Of a stretch of 64,000 bases of DNA, positions 31,263 through 44,620 are shown piece after piece. The notes below the pieces were generated by a model that saw only the letters and a list, made by a program, of their open reading frames with translations, made no database searches and was not told the DNA's origin. The first letter of the stretch is position 1, and every line of letters begins with the position of its first letter. The position numbers and the translations under genes are program-made. Source of the DNA: Symsagittifera roscoffensis (taxonomy: Eukaryota > Xenacoelomorpha > Acoela > Convolutidae); assembly GCF_963678635.1 (NCBI RefSeq), contig NC_087070.1, forward strand, positions 32,219,704-32,283,703, written 5' to 3'.

Positions 31263-32980
31263 TAACAGAAAAAATGAAAGGAACAAAAATGAGAAAAAAT
31301 AGAACAAACCACTGTTCACAAAACTCAATTTCTTTTTGAACTGCTATGAAGCAAAAAATTGACTTGTTTCATTTTGAAAAAAAAATTGACAAGAAAAAAC
31401 GATTTACCAAACAATCTCAGAAGAAAAACAATTAAAAACGGAAAAGTTAAGCCATTAAAAATAGATTAAACTTGTACTTAAACGTGAAAAAAATCATGAC
31501 ACATTTTTCAACTAGCAATTTCAATACTAGAGAAAATCAGAAATTTTGCAAAAAGATATTGGTAAAAGTTTCAAAAACTCAAATTTTAGCTTCAATGAGT
31601 TCAACAAAAAAAGATCCGAAAAAAAGAGAGGAAATAAAACTGGACACTATTCAAGAACCTCAGTTAATTTTTAATAGCTATCGAGCCAAAAGTTGCAGAC
31701 TTTCATTCAAAAAGAAAAACAAAATGACAGAGAAAAAGGTGTGCTAAAAAGTTGACCGCAAAAAAATTTCACAACATGATTCGAAAGAGTTTGTCATCGA
31801 ACTATTCATCAGAAAAATGCAGCCTGAAAACAAATTAAAATCAACTGAATGTCAAAAAAAAAATTTTAATTAGCGAATACAACACTACTGACATTGAGAA
31901 ATTGTGCAAAAAAACTGGAAATTCAATTCCAATTCTTTTCAAAAACTCAAAGCAAAAACAGATCAGACCAAATTGAATGATACAAAAAACAGGAACTAAA
32001 ACAAGAAACTGTTTACAAAAGTCAAATGATATTAAAGTGCTATAAAGCTGAAAAATTGCCGATTTCCGATTTCACAAACAACGAAGTGACAGAAAAAAAG
32101 GTTTTTTAATTAAATGCCAGCAAAAAATGACGGAAGCATGAAGAAAAAGATATGTTTTTAAACGTTTCTTTACAAAAAAGCTCGAAAACAGATCCAAACT
32201 ATTCAAACGTGAGGAAAAAACAAAAATAAAATTTTTTAATTCGCGAACCCTAGTGACGTCAAGAAATCTCGGAAATTTAATCAAAAAATTGAATTCCGAA
32301 AAATTTCAAAATTTCAAAACTTATTTTTATGCGTTCAGCAAGTATAGATCAGGAAAAAAAAACAATAAACAAAAAAACAGTAATCAGAAATGACAGAAAG
32401 GACAGAAATGTCAGACAACGAAATGACAGAAAAAAAATGATGTATTAATTAATCTGTCAGACGTGGCAACTAAAGCATGAACGACGCAAGCATGAAGAAA
32501 AAAGTTATGTTTTTAAACGTTTCTTACGAAAATGCTCACGAAAATCAAATAGTTTTGAATAACTATGAAACCAAAATTAGCAGATTTTCTTTTTGAAAAC
32601 AACCAATTGACAAAAAAATAAGGATTAACGAACAATCAACCTGAAAAATAATCAAACAATAACGAAAAGAATATAACCTTGAACTATTCCTCTGAAAGAT
32701 GCAACCTGATAACAGATCAAAACTAACTAAACGTGAGAAAAAATTGCGTATCTTTTTTAACTAGCAAACCCAACACTAGTGACTACGAGAAATTTTACAG
32801 AATTTTCAAAAACAATTATTCCAAAAAACACTCAAAATTTTATATTTTACAATAATGAATACAACTATGAAGCCAAAAAAATAGCCGTTTTTATATCAAA
32901 AACAACAAATTGACAAAAAAAACGATATGCCATTTTACAAAAAATGATATGCCATTCAACTATTCTTTAAACAATGCAGA
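31263..32980. repeat. ~360-bp satellite, array 4
   Basis: Second-unit copy of array 3, nearly identical, with the same internal insertion. Anchors at about 31460, 31823, 32185 and 32707. Confidence 0.8.
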
Positions 32981-35158
32981 CCGAAATTTAACAAAAATAT
33001 ATGATTGCACTGATCAAGAAGCTTCTCATCTCTCATTAAAATGCCCGGTGACCAAATGCAATCCAGTGTTGCAAAACTTCAGACGCTTCGGAATTGCAGA
33101 CTACGACGGATTAAATGATTACCTGAAAAGTCCGTTCGAGCCTATCTGTTATACTTATATCAAAAACATGTATGATGAACTACACCAGTATCTCGACAAG
33201 GGCAATTAGGATTTTTCTTGCAAGAAGATTAAGGCACAGACAACGCCTTCCTCCTTCGATCTCCAACTTCACATCAAATTTAATGATGAAACCGAACACA
33301 CAGAGAATTCTATCCAAATTAAAGCCGAATAATTATAGAAGACAACGAGTAACAAAACTGAAAATCTAGTTACAGAAACGTTGGAACACGACAGGGAACT
33401 CTATGAGAACAAACTGCTTCAAGCCAGAAATATAGATATAATTTTCAAACAACCAAAAAGTGTAAGAAAATCTTCCAGTCTACCAAAAATTCTGATTAAA
33501 TGTGAATCTCAGTGTACCATTCCCAACAAACAAGTCGACATGCTGAACGAGTTCTTTTGTTCAGTGTTCACTCCAAAAGAACCATTCAGAATAAAAGATG
33601 TGGAAATTGAAAATCCAACATTAACAAATTTCAACATCTCTAAAACGACAATTCACCTCATTGTATCTTCGCTAGGTATTACTAAGTCACGTGGTCTAAA
33701 CGGTTTACCCTCTGCTTACTTCTAAAATACGCCCCGTATCATATGCGAAATCCTATACAAAGTGATTAAGAGCATAAAGAGAGTCCGTAAGATACCCGAC
33801 ATGTGCAAAGTTGCTGCTGTGACCCCAATCCACAAAAAAGAGACAGTCGAAAATAGAAAACTACCGAGCAGTGTCACTCTTCTTCTAGACAGCGATAGTA
33901 AAAATCTTGAAAAATCTATATACTCTACACTTTATGAACACTTCTGTCGCTAATTAACACGGCACCTACCTGGATTTGTCAAAAATAGATCTATTTTGCC
34001 GAACAGGTTGTCACTTCTGCAGTAGATACACGAAGAACTGGACAGCGATCCAAACTCAGAATACGCCGCGTTTTACACCGATATTTCAATTTTTACAAAG
34101 TACCTCACCTTGAACTGGTGAAACAACTTGCAAAAATAGGAGTAGGATGTTGTCTGCTGCTTGAAATCATAGAGGATTACCTGAACAACAGAAAACATTT
34201 CGTCATAGTGGACAATACGAGCGCAAGAGTTCTAGATGTTACCAGCGAGATACCTCAAGGGTCACTCTTGAGATCCACTTTGTTTCGTGTCTTCATTAAC
34301 GACCTGCATGATTCCCTAGAGTTCTCGTATTCTTTTATCTTTGCATACAATCTCAAAGATAACAAGTTGGAATTAGCAATGGACAAGTGTGCCAAAATAA
34401 CCCTCAGAGGACAGGACCGAAGTTACAAGCTGATTGCTACAAAATTGGATGAATCTAAAACCGTAAAAGACCTTGGTATCTATGAAGCAGAAGATCTTAC
34501 ATGGAAACTGCACAATGATGAACGACTGAAGAAAGCGAACAAAGTACTCTACATGATCAGAAGGAATGTAGCTGTGAACGTAAAATCCTTCATAAAGCTT
34601 GGTCTGTACATATTGCTAGTTCTGCCAATCCTGTACAATGGATTCTGGTGTGTATATGCCTCCCAAGCAGAACTCCAGTCTCTTGAACGTTTTCATAAAA
34701 AAGTTTCCAGAAATCAGTTACGACTTCTTAATTTTCTAACACTTCAAATACTCATTCAAATGAGTGGTATTTTGTTCCTCGCAAAGTTTATGACCGAAGA
34801 TGACGAGATAATTAGGTAACCTGAGCCTCGAGACCCTAAAGAAGAACCACGGAACTGTTCAAACATTACAAGACGAGGACTGAAAAAACCAGAAGTGAAA
34901 TTTTCTTCAGAACTTGCAGGCTTGTTAATCGAATCGAGAAACACATCGATATCAGTAAACCTATAGGATTAAGAAGTAGATTGATCGTATTCATGCGAAA
35001 ATTTATTGACGATTTATTCTCAGAACCAAATGTCTGCACGTGGCAACTTGCTTGGGGTTGTAACAGATGCAGAAATATTTGGATTCATTTAATTATTTTA
35101 CAACTGGGACCATGCGTTCTTCAGCTAGCTATAAATCCTCAACAACAACAACAACAAT

Positions 35159-35192
<34 letters not shown>
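32981..35192 (+). mobile_element. LINE family L, copy E (duplicate of copy C)
   Basis: Same 5' truncation point, same reading-frame breaks, and same 'FAYN' in place of 'FADD' as copy C. RT pieces lie at 33381-33725, 33762-33953 and 34118-34819. CAA tail at 35142-35192. A handful of base differences from copy C. Confidence 0.85.
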
Positions 35193-37700
35193 TCAGAAAA
35201 AATTAAAGGAACAAAAAAGAAAAAATCGAACAAAACACTGTTCACAAAACTCAATTTATTTTGTACTGCTATGGAGCAAAAAATTGACTTGTTTCATTAA
35301 AAAAAATTGAAGAAATTAAAGAAAATTGAAAAAAAATTCACCAGAAGAAAAACAATGAAAAACAAAAAAGTTAAGCCCTTAAAAATAGATCAAACTACTA
35401 CTTAAATGTGAGAAAAAAATCATGACAAAATTTTCAACTAGTAATTTTAATACAAGAGAAAATCAGAAGTTTTGCAAAAAGTTTTAGTAAAAAGTTCAAA
35501 AACTCAAATTTCAGCTTTAATGAGTTCAACAAAAAAAATCAGAAAAAAATAGAGGAAATAAAACTAGACACTACACAAGAAATTCAGTTATTTTTCAATA
35601 ACTATAGAGCCAAAAAGTTGCAGATATTCATTTAAAAAATGACAGAAAAAATGGTTTGCCAAAAAAATTACCGGAAAAGAAATTCACAAAAATTCTTTTT
35701 GATTTGCTATGAAGCAAAAAATTGACTTGTTTCATTTTGAAAAAAAAATCGACAGAAAAAAAAAACGATTTACCAAACAATCATCAGAAGAAAAACAATT
35801 AAAAACGGAAAAGTTAAGCCATTAAAAATAGATTAAACTTGAACTTAAACGTGAGAAAAAAATCATGACAAATTTTTCACCTAGCAATTTCAATACTAGA
35901 GAAAATCAGAAAATTTGCAAAAAAAATTGGTAAAAGTTTCAAAAACTCAAATTTTAGCTTCAATGAGTTCAACAAAAAATATCCGAAAAAAAGAGAGGAA
36001 ATAAAACTGAACACTTTTCAAGAACCTCAGTTAATTTTTAATAGCTATCGAGCCAAAAAGTTGCGGACTTTCATTCAAAAATAAAAACAAAATGACAGAG
36101 AAAAAGGTTTGCTAAAAAGTTGACCGCAAAAGAAATTCACAAAATGATTTGAAAGAATTTGTCATCGAACTATTCTTCGGAAAAATGCAGCCTGAAAACA
36201 GATCAAAATCAACTGAATGTGAAAAAAAAACTTTTAATTAGCGAATACAACACTACTGACATTGAGAAATTGTGCAAAAAAAAACTGGAAATTCAATTCC
36301 AATTCTTTTCAAAAATTCAAAGCAAAAACAGATCAGACCAAATTAATGCTACAAAAAACAGGAACTAAAACAAGAAACTGTTTACAAAAGTCAAATGATA
36401 TTAAACTGCTATGAAGCTGAAAAATCGCCGATTTCCGATTTCACAAACAACGAAGTGACAGAAAAAAAAGGTTTTTTAATTAAATGCCAGCAAAAAAAAA
36501 TGACGCAAGCATGAAGAAAAAGATATGTTTTTAAACGTTTCTTTACAAAAAAGCTCGAAAACAGATCCAAACTATTCAAACGTGAGGAAAAAACAAAAAT
36601 AAAATTTTTTAATTCGCGAACCCTAGTGACGTCAAGAAATTTCGGAAATTTAATCAAAAAAATGAATTCCGAAAAATTTCAAAATTTCAAAACTTATTTT
36701 TATGCGTTCAGCAAGTATAGATCAGAAAAAAAAACAATGAACAAAAGAACAGTAATCAGAAATGACAGAAATGACAGAAATGACAGACAACGAAATGACA
36801 GAAAAAAAATGATGTATTAATTAATCTGTCAGACGTGGCAACTAAAGCATGAACGACGCAAGCATGAAGAAAAAAGTTATGTTTTTAAACGTTTCTTTGA
36901 AAAAAATCTCGAAAACAGAAACAAACTATTCAAACGTGAGGAAAAATCAAAAAAAATTTTAATTCGCGAACCCTAGTGACATCAAGAAATCTCAAAAATT
37001 TAATCAAAAAAAAAGAATTCCGAAAAATTTCAAAATTTCAAAACTTATTTTTCATGCGTCCAGCATGTATAGATCAGAAAAAAAAACAATGAACAAAAAA
37101 AAGAGTAATCAGAACAGATCAATGCTCACGAAAATCAAATAGTTTTGAATAACTATGAAACCAAAATTAGCAGATTTTCTTTTTCAAAACAACCAATTGA
37201 CAAAAAAATAAGGATTAACGAACAATCAACCTGAAAAATAATCAAACAATAACGAAAAGAATATAACCTTGAACTATTCCTCTGAAAGATGCAACCTGAT
37301 AACAGATCAAAACTAACTAAACGTGAGAAAAAATTGCGTATCTTTTTTAACTAGCAAACCCAACACTAGTGACTACGAGAAATTTTACAGAATTTTCAAA
37401 AACAAATATTCCAAAAAACACTCAAAATTTTATATTTTACAATAATGAATACAACTATGAAGCCAAAAAATAGCCGTTTTTTATATCAAAAACAAAAAAT
37501 TGACAAAAAAACGATATGCCATTTTACAAAAAATGATATGCCCTTCAACTATTCTTCAAAAAACGCAGACCGAAAGCAGATCAAAAATAACTAAACATAA
37601 GAAAAAAAGAATATCATTTTTTTTTAATTAGCGAACAAAAATAGAAAATTGAAATATTCAAAAAACTATCAAAATGTTTAGTAAGAAAACTTTCCGATTT
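35193..37700. repeat. ~360-bp satellite, array 5 (longest continuous array)
   Basis: About seven units in a row without a LINE piece. Anchors near 35385 (AAAAATAGATC), 35825, 36193 (CCTGAAAACAGATC), 36555 (CTCGAAAACAGATCC), 36908 (CTCGAAAACAGAAAC), 37295 (CCTGATAACAGATC) and 37570 (CCGAAAGCAGATC). Typical spacing is 280-440 bp. The tract ATGACAGAAATGACAGACAACGAAATGACAG near 36770 adds a short sub-repeat. No genes. Confidence 0.82.
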
Positions 37701-39300
37701 GCTATTATTTCAAGCTTGCTTGATTCCACCGTTTACTGCCGTAACACAACAAAGTTACGCAGACATAACAATTGGAAGAAAGAAAATTAGCAACTCAATT
37801 TGACTTGGCAAAACGATGAATTCGACTAGCATTTTTAGTTCAAATAATTGAAAAACTATTAATTTAAGCAATTCTGTTTTGCTGGCACTTCAGTTTTGCT
37901 TGATTTTTTTTTGAATGTGAAATATTCAATTTTCAAAATATTATGGGCTAAACCTGAACGGGAACATGTTTCTAGTTGTTGTAGAATCATTACAGAATGA
38001 AATACAAAAAAAATGTTAAAAACACATAACCCAATTAACTACCCACAAAAACGATTAAAACAATGGATTGAACAAACAAAAGCATAAAAAGTTAAATTCA
38101 TTGTTTTTATACAAACAAAAAGAACAAACACGAAAAAAAACATTTCCGGAAAAAAATCTTGTAACTTGTTGCAATACCCTTGCTTATCGCAGGAGTAATC
38201 AACAATAATTACAAAGTGACGAGATCTGATTGCAAAAACTAAAGATAGTTTCTAGGTTTTCATCAGCTACTTTAGACTCAAACAAGGATAGCCGGTTGCT
38301 GTGCAAATGGCACAAAATATTCCGACCTTATTACCATAAAAACATTATAATGTTTTTTTTTCTAAATTTTTTTTTCTGCGTGGTGACTTGAAAAAAAGTT
38401 GACAAAAATATTTTTTTGCACTGTCTCGGGCTGTAAATTTTAATTTATTTTCAAAAATAAAGAAATATTTTGACCAATTTTAACGGAAAAATGAAAAAAA
38501 AAACAAAGAGTCGTTCAGAAAAACTGATCAAAATCTGAATTAACAGCTGATTGACTGGAGTTGGGGGACTTAAAAGAACGTTGTTTTTAGCTGAAACCAG
38601 CGGGTAACACCTAGAAAAACTCCAACTACAGGGGCAATTTAACAAACAATTAACTAGAGTGGAAATTAAGTATGGGAACGGCAAGCTTGTTCTCCAAGAT
38701 GTTATAAGTTCTTCAGAAGCTACTAAACATCTGAGCTATAGCCGATTTACAAAACTGGAAATATACTCTATATGAAACTGAACCTGATAAAGATTCAGAT
38801 GATTTTTGTTTTAATTGTAAAATAACTAATTTTCAAAACATTATGGGCTAAACAGCTACGGGAACATAATTCTAACTGCTCTAGAATTGTTACAGAATGA
38901 AAGACACAAAAAATTGCAAAACACATAACTCAATTACCTACCCAAAAAAAATCGATAAAAAAATTTAAGAAAAAAACGAAAGCATGAAAAGTTAAATCCA
39001 TTGTTATTATACAAACAAAAGAACAAACACGAAAAAAAATGTTTACGGAACGTTTGTAACGTGTTGCAATACCCTTGCTTATCGCAGGAATAATCAATGA
39101 TAGTAACAAAGAGACGAAATCTGAATGCAAAAACTTAGGATAGATTCTACATTTCCATCAGCCATTTCCGACTCACCCATTGAGTTATCGAATAAAAGAT
39201 GAAATTTTGAAAAATTCAAGTTTCATTAGTAAAATCAGGAGAAATAGAAAAAAACTATTCAATTTGGTATTTTTCCACTGTCTCGGGCTGTAAGTTTTTG
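37680..39300. repeat. ~900-bp repeat units, block 1
   Basis: Two units, marked by ATTATGGGCTAAAC at 37941 and 38840 (period about 899). Each holds, in order: ATTATGGGCTAAAC, GAACAAACACGAAAAAA, TGCAATACCCTTGCTTATCGC, CACTGTCTCGGGCTGTAA, GCTGAAACCAGCGGGTAA, and ATGGGAACGGCAAGCTTG then TTCTCCAAGATG. They resemble an LTR-plus-leader unit (see finding). No open frame is conserved between units. Confidence 0.75.
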
Positions 39301-40545
39301 TCTATTTCCAAAAATCAAGAAGTAAAAAATGGTTTGCCAAAAAATTTACAGGAAAATAAATTCACAAAATGATTTGAAAGAATTCGTCATTGAATTAATC
39401 TTCAGAAAAATGCAGCCTGAAAACAGATCAAAATCAACTGAATGTGAAAAAAATTAGCGAACCCAACACTAATGACATTTAGAAATTGTGCAAAAAAAAC
39501 TGAAATTCAATTGCAAATCTTTTCAAAAATTCAAAGCAAAACAGGTCAGACAAAACTAAGTGATACAAAAAACAGGATACAAGAAACTGTTTACAAAAGT
39601 CAAATGATATTGAACACCTATGGAGCCTAAACATTGCCGATTTCGGATTTCAAAAACAACGAAATGACAGAAAAAAAATGATTTATTAATTAATCTGTCA
39701 TCTGAAAATGACGCAAGCATGAAGAAAAAAAGATATGTTTTTAAACGTTTCTTTGAAAAAAAAGCTCGAAAACAGATCCAAATTATTCAAACGTGAGGAA
39801 AAAACAAAAATAAACTTTTTTAATTCGCAAACCCTAGTGACATCAAGAAATCTCGGAAATTTAATCAAAAAATTGAATTCCGAAAATTTTTAAAATTTCA
39901 AAACTTATTTTTTTTGAGTTCAGCAAGTATAGATCAGGAAAAAAAAAGAATAAAAGAAAAAAACCGTAATCAGAACAGATCAATGCTCACGAAAATCAAA
40001 TAGTTTTGAATAGCTATGAAACCAAAATTAGCAGATTTTTATTTTCAAAACAACCAATTGACAAAAAAATTAGGTTTAACGAACAATCAACCAGAAAAAA
40101 CAATCAAACCATAACAAAAAGGATATAACGTTGAACTATTCCTCCGAAAGATGCAACCTGATAACAGATCAAAACAAACTAAACGTGAGAAAAAATTACG
40201 TATGTGTTTTTAACTAGCAAACCCAACACTAGTGACTACGAGAAATTTAAAAGAACTTTCAAAAACAAAAATTCCAAAAACATTCCAAAAATTTTATATT
40301 TAATAATAATGAATACAACTACGAAGCCAAAAAATAGCAGTTTTTCATTTCAAAAACAACAAATTGACAAAAAAACGATATGCCATTTTCCAAAAAATGA
40401 TATGCCCTTCAACTATTCTTCAAAAAACGCAGACCGAAAGCAGATCAAAAATAACTAAACATAAGAAAAAAAGAATATCATTTTTTTTAAATTAGCGAAC
40501 AAAAATAGAAAGTTGAAATATTCAAAAAAACTATCAAAAATGTTT
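39300..40545. repeat. ~360-bp satellite, array 6
   Basis: Units anchored near 39420, 39770, 40155 and 40435, spaced 280-385 bp, between two blocks of the ~900-bp repeat. No genes. Confidence 0.78.
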
Positions 40546-43265
40546 AGTAAGAAAACTTTCCGATTTGCTATTATTTCAAGCTTGCTTGATTCCACCGTTT
40601 ACTGCCGTAACACAACAAAGTTACGCAGACATAACAATTGGAAGAAAGAAAATTAGCAACTCAATTTGTCTTTGCAAAACGATGACTAGCATTTTTAGTT
40701 CAAATAATTGAAAGACTATTAATTTAAGCAAATCTGTTTTGCTGGCACTTCAGTTTTGCTTGATTTTTTTTTTGAATGTGAAATATTCAATTTTCAAAAT
40801 ATTATGGGCTAAACCTGAACGGGAACATGTTTCTAGTTGTTGTAGAATCATAACAGAATGAAATACAAAAAAATTGTAGAAACACATAACCCAATTAACT
40901 ACCCACAAAAACGATTGAAACAATGAATTGACCAAAAAAAACATAAAAAGTTAAATTCATTGTTTTTAAACAAACAAAAGAACAAACACGAAAAAAAAAC
41001 GTTTCCGGAAAAAAATTTTGTAACCTGTTGCAATACTCGTGCTTATCGCAGGAGTAATCAACGATTATTACAAAGAGACGAGATCTGATTGCAAAACTAA
41101 GGATAGATTCTAGGTTTTCTTCAGCTACTTTAGACTTAAACAAGGATAGCCGCTTGCTGTGCAAAGGCACAAAATATTCCGACCATATCACCATAAAAAA
41201 CATTAAAATATTTTTTTTTCTATTTTTTTTCTGCGTGGTGACTTAAAAAAATTGACAAAAATAATTCTTTGCACTGTCTCGGGCTGTAATTTTTATTTAT
41301 ATTCAAAAATAAAGAAATATTTTGACCAATTTCAACGGAAAAATGAAAAAAAAACTAGCTGAAAAACAAAGAGTCATTCTGAAAAACTGATCAAATTCTG
41401 AAATAACAGCTGTTAGACTGGAGTTGGGGACTTAAAAAACGTTGTTTTTAGCTGAAACCAGCGGGTAACACCTAGAAAGCTCCAACTACAGGGGCAATTT
41501 AATAAACAATTAACTAGAGTGGAAATTAAATATGGGAACGGCAAGCTTGTTCTCCAAGATGTTATAAGTGGAGTTGTTCACCGATTCTGAGGACTTCAAA
41601 AGCTACTAAACATCTGAGCTATAGCCGAATTACAAAACTGGAAATGTACTCTATATGAAACTGAAACTGATAAAGATTTAGATGATTTTTGTTTTAATTG
41701 TAAAATAACTAATTTTCAAAACATTATGGGCTAAACAGCTACTGGAACATAATTCTAACTGCTGTAGAATTGTTACTGAATGAAAGACACAGAAAATTGC
41801 AAAACACATAACTCAATTACCTACCCAAAAAAAATCAATTAAAAAATTGAAGGAACAAACAAAAGCAAAAAAATTAGATCCCTTGTTTTTATACAAACAA
41901 AAAAACAAACACGATAAAAACATTTACGGAACGTTTGTAACGTATTGCAATACCCTTGCTTGTTGCGGGAAAAAACAATGATAGTAACAAAGAGACGAGA
42001 TCTGAATGCAAAAAATTAGGATAGATTCTACAATTCCATCAGCCATTTCCGACTCAACCATTGAGTTATCGAATAAAAGATGAAATTTTGAAAAAATTCA
42101 AGTTTCATTAATAAAATTAGGAGAAATAGAAAAAAAACATTCAATTTGGTTTTTTTCCACTGTTTCAGGCTGTAAATTTTTGTTTATTTCAAAAAATCAA
42201 GAAATAATTGGACCAATTTTAAAGGAAAAATGAAAAAAACTAGCTGAAAAGCAAAGAGTTTCTGAGTTAACAGCTGATAGATTGTAGTTGAGGGACTTAA
42301 AAGAACGTTGTTTTTAGCTGAAATCAGCGGGTAAGACCCAGAAAGTCTCCAACAACAGATAAAAGTTTAAAAACAATTAATTGGAGTGGAAATTAACTAT
42401 GGGAACGGCACGCTTGTTCTCCAAGATGATAAACTGGAGTTTTTCACTGATTCTGAGGACTTCAAAAGGTACTAAACATCTTTGAGCTATAGCCGAACTA
42501 CAAAACTGGAAACGTACTCTATGTGGAACCGAAACTGATAAACGGCCGCTTTACAACAAATTTTATCACAAGATTTTGTTTTGAATGTAAAATAACTAAT
42601 TTTCAAAAGATTATGGGCTAAACAGCTACGGGAACATATTTCTAACTGCAAAACACATAACTCAATTACGTACCCAAAAATAAACATTAAAAAATTGATA
42701 GTACAAACAAAAGCAAAAAAAGTTAATTCATTGTTATTATACAAACAAAAGAACAAACACGAAAAAAGCGTTTACGGAAAAAATCTTGTAACCTGTTGCA
42801 ATACCCTTGCTTATCGCAGGAGTAATCAATGATAATTACCAAGAGACCAGATCTGTTTGCAAAAATTAAGGATAGATTCTAGGTTTTCAATAAATTTTCG
42901 CACTGTCTCGGGCTGTAAATTTTTATTTATTTTCGAAAATAAAGAAATAATTTGACCAATTTCAACGGAAAAATGAAAAAAAATCTAGCTGAAAAATAAA
43001 GAGTCGTTCAGAAAAACTGATCAGTTTCTGAATTAACAGCGGATAGATTGGAGTTGGGGGACTTAAAAGAACGTTGTTTTTAGCTGAAACCAGCGGGTAA
43101 GACCTAGAAAAATTCCAACTACTGGGACAATTTAACAAACAATTAACTAGAGTGGAAATTAAATATGGGAACGGCAAGCTTGTTCTCCAAGATGCTATAA
43201 GTGGAGTTGTTCACCGATTCTGTGGACTTCAAAAGCTACTAAACATCTGACCTATAGCCGAACTA
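40545..43265. repeat. ~900-bp repeat units, block 2
   Basis: Three units, with ATTATGGGCTAAAC at 40801, 41723 and 42610 (spacing 922 and 887). The last runs into a gag-like relic at about 43266, the key to its origin. No conserved open frame. Confidence 0.75.
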
Positions 43266-43718
43266 CAAAACTAGAAACGTACTGTACGTGGAATCGGAGT
43301 TTGATAAAACGCCCGCTTCACATCGAATTTTATCGTACCCCTCCAGATGCTACTAGAAATACCTAGGACATGACCGTTAGAGCTTTCATCAGTGGTCTTC
43401 CGTGGACGGCTAGTGCGTTGCGTGCAGCAGGTAGGTTGAAAAATAACACGTTTTCTGGGGGTATTGAAGCACTTGGCGCTAACGGCTGACATAGACGAGT
43501 TCCAAGACATTCTGTATCACTTGGTGATTCGAGATTTTCTCGAAGAGATGCACCACAGTCAAGCTTGAACTGAGCTACGCAATTCAATTGCGGACACGGA
43601 CATGATCATTAACAATGCTTTAGAGCGGTCACTTCACCTATGAGATGTCCTTAGAATTGAGGAAGAAGATGGAATGTCGCGAATAGCAACCATACGGAGG
43701 GATGGAACAGAAAACCTA
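43266..43718 (+). pseudogene. gypsy-like gag relic, copy 1
   Basis: On the plus strand one frame (from about 43460) reads 'VLKHLALTADIDEFQDILY', 'RDFLEEMHHSQA', a TGA, 'ELRNSIADTDMIINNALE', 'RSLHL', another TGA, 'DVLRIEEEDGMSRIATIR'. Length, charge and helical pattern fit the capsid part of a gypsy gag. It breaks off at about 43718 at a junction with satellite DNA. A near-identical sequence at 51762-52240 continues further into protease. Open frames on the opposite strand are shadows. Confidence 0.55.
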
Positions 43719-44620
43719 AAAGAGACGCCAATTTCCGATTTCACAAACAACGAAGTGACAGAAAAAAAAAGATTTTTTAATTAAATGCCAGCAAAAAAAT
43801 GACGGAAGCATGAAGAAAAAGATATGTATTTAAATGTTTCTTTACAAAAAAGCTCGAAAACAGATCCAAACTATTCAAACGTGAGGAAAAACCAAAAACA
43901 ACATTTTTTAATTAGCGAACCCTTGTGACATCAAAAAAAGTCGGAAAATAATCAAAAATTCAATTCCGAAAAAAATCAAAATTTCCAAACTTTTTTAAAT
44001 GAGTTCAGCAAGTATAGATCAAGAAAAAAAAGAATAAAACAAAAAAACAGTAATCAAAACAGATCAATGCTCACGAAAATCAAATAGTTTTGAATAGCTA
44101 TGAAGCCAAAACTAGCAGATTTTCATTTTCAAAGCAACCAATTGACAAACAAATAACGTTTAACGAACAATCAACCAGAAAAACAATCAAACCATAACAA
44201 AAAGGATATAACACTGAACTATTCCTCCGAAAGATGCAACCTGATAACAGATCAAAACAAACTAAACGTGAGAAAAAATTACGTATGTGTTTTTAACTAG
44301 CAAACCCAACACTAGTGACTGCGAGAAATTTAAAAGAACTTTCAAAAACAAAAATTCCAAAAACATTCCAAAACTTTTATATTTAATAATAATGAATACA
44401 ACTACGAAGCCAAAAAATAGCAGTTTTTCATTTCAAAAACAACAAATTGACAAAAAAACGATATGCCATTTTCCAAAAATGATATGCCCTTCAACTATTC
44501 TTCAAAAAACGCAGACCTAAAGCAGATCAAAAATAACTAAACATAAGAAAAAAAGAGTATCATTTTTTTTTAAATTAGCGAACAAAAATAGAAAGTTGAA
44601 ATATTCAAAAAACTATCAAA
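43719..44620. repeat. ~360-bp satellite, array 7
   Basis: Units anchored near 43853 (CTCGAAAACAGATCC), 44240 (CCTGATAACAGATC) and 44515. It begins within a unit (CCAATTTCCGATTTCACAAAC) at the gag-relic breakpoint. Confidence 0.78.

Larger units (their letters stand above)
30352..35341 (+). repeat. ~5-kb tandem duplication, unit 2
   Basis: Direct copy of 25341-30351. The few differences include GATCTCC to GTGCTCC (near 30947), one base in the 'GVGG/GVGC' codons (34148) and CAA-run lengths. After 35341 the sequence leaves the repeat (ATTCACCAGAAGAAAAAC), which fixes the right breakpoint. Confidence 0.92.

Noticed and set aside
43271-43587. Minus-strand frames with 'GTIKFDVKRAFYQTP', resembling an RT motif A
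   Set aside because: The plus strand gives a longer, more sensible gag-like frame with the same stops in both copies. The minus-strand match is a single motif without partners, though a profile search should confirm.
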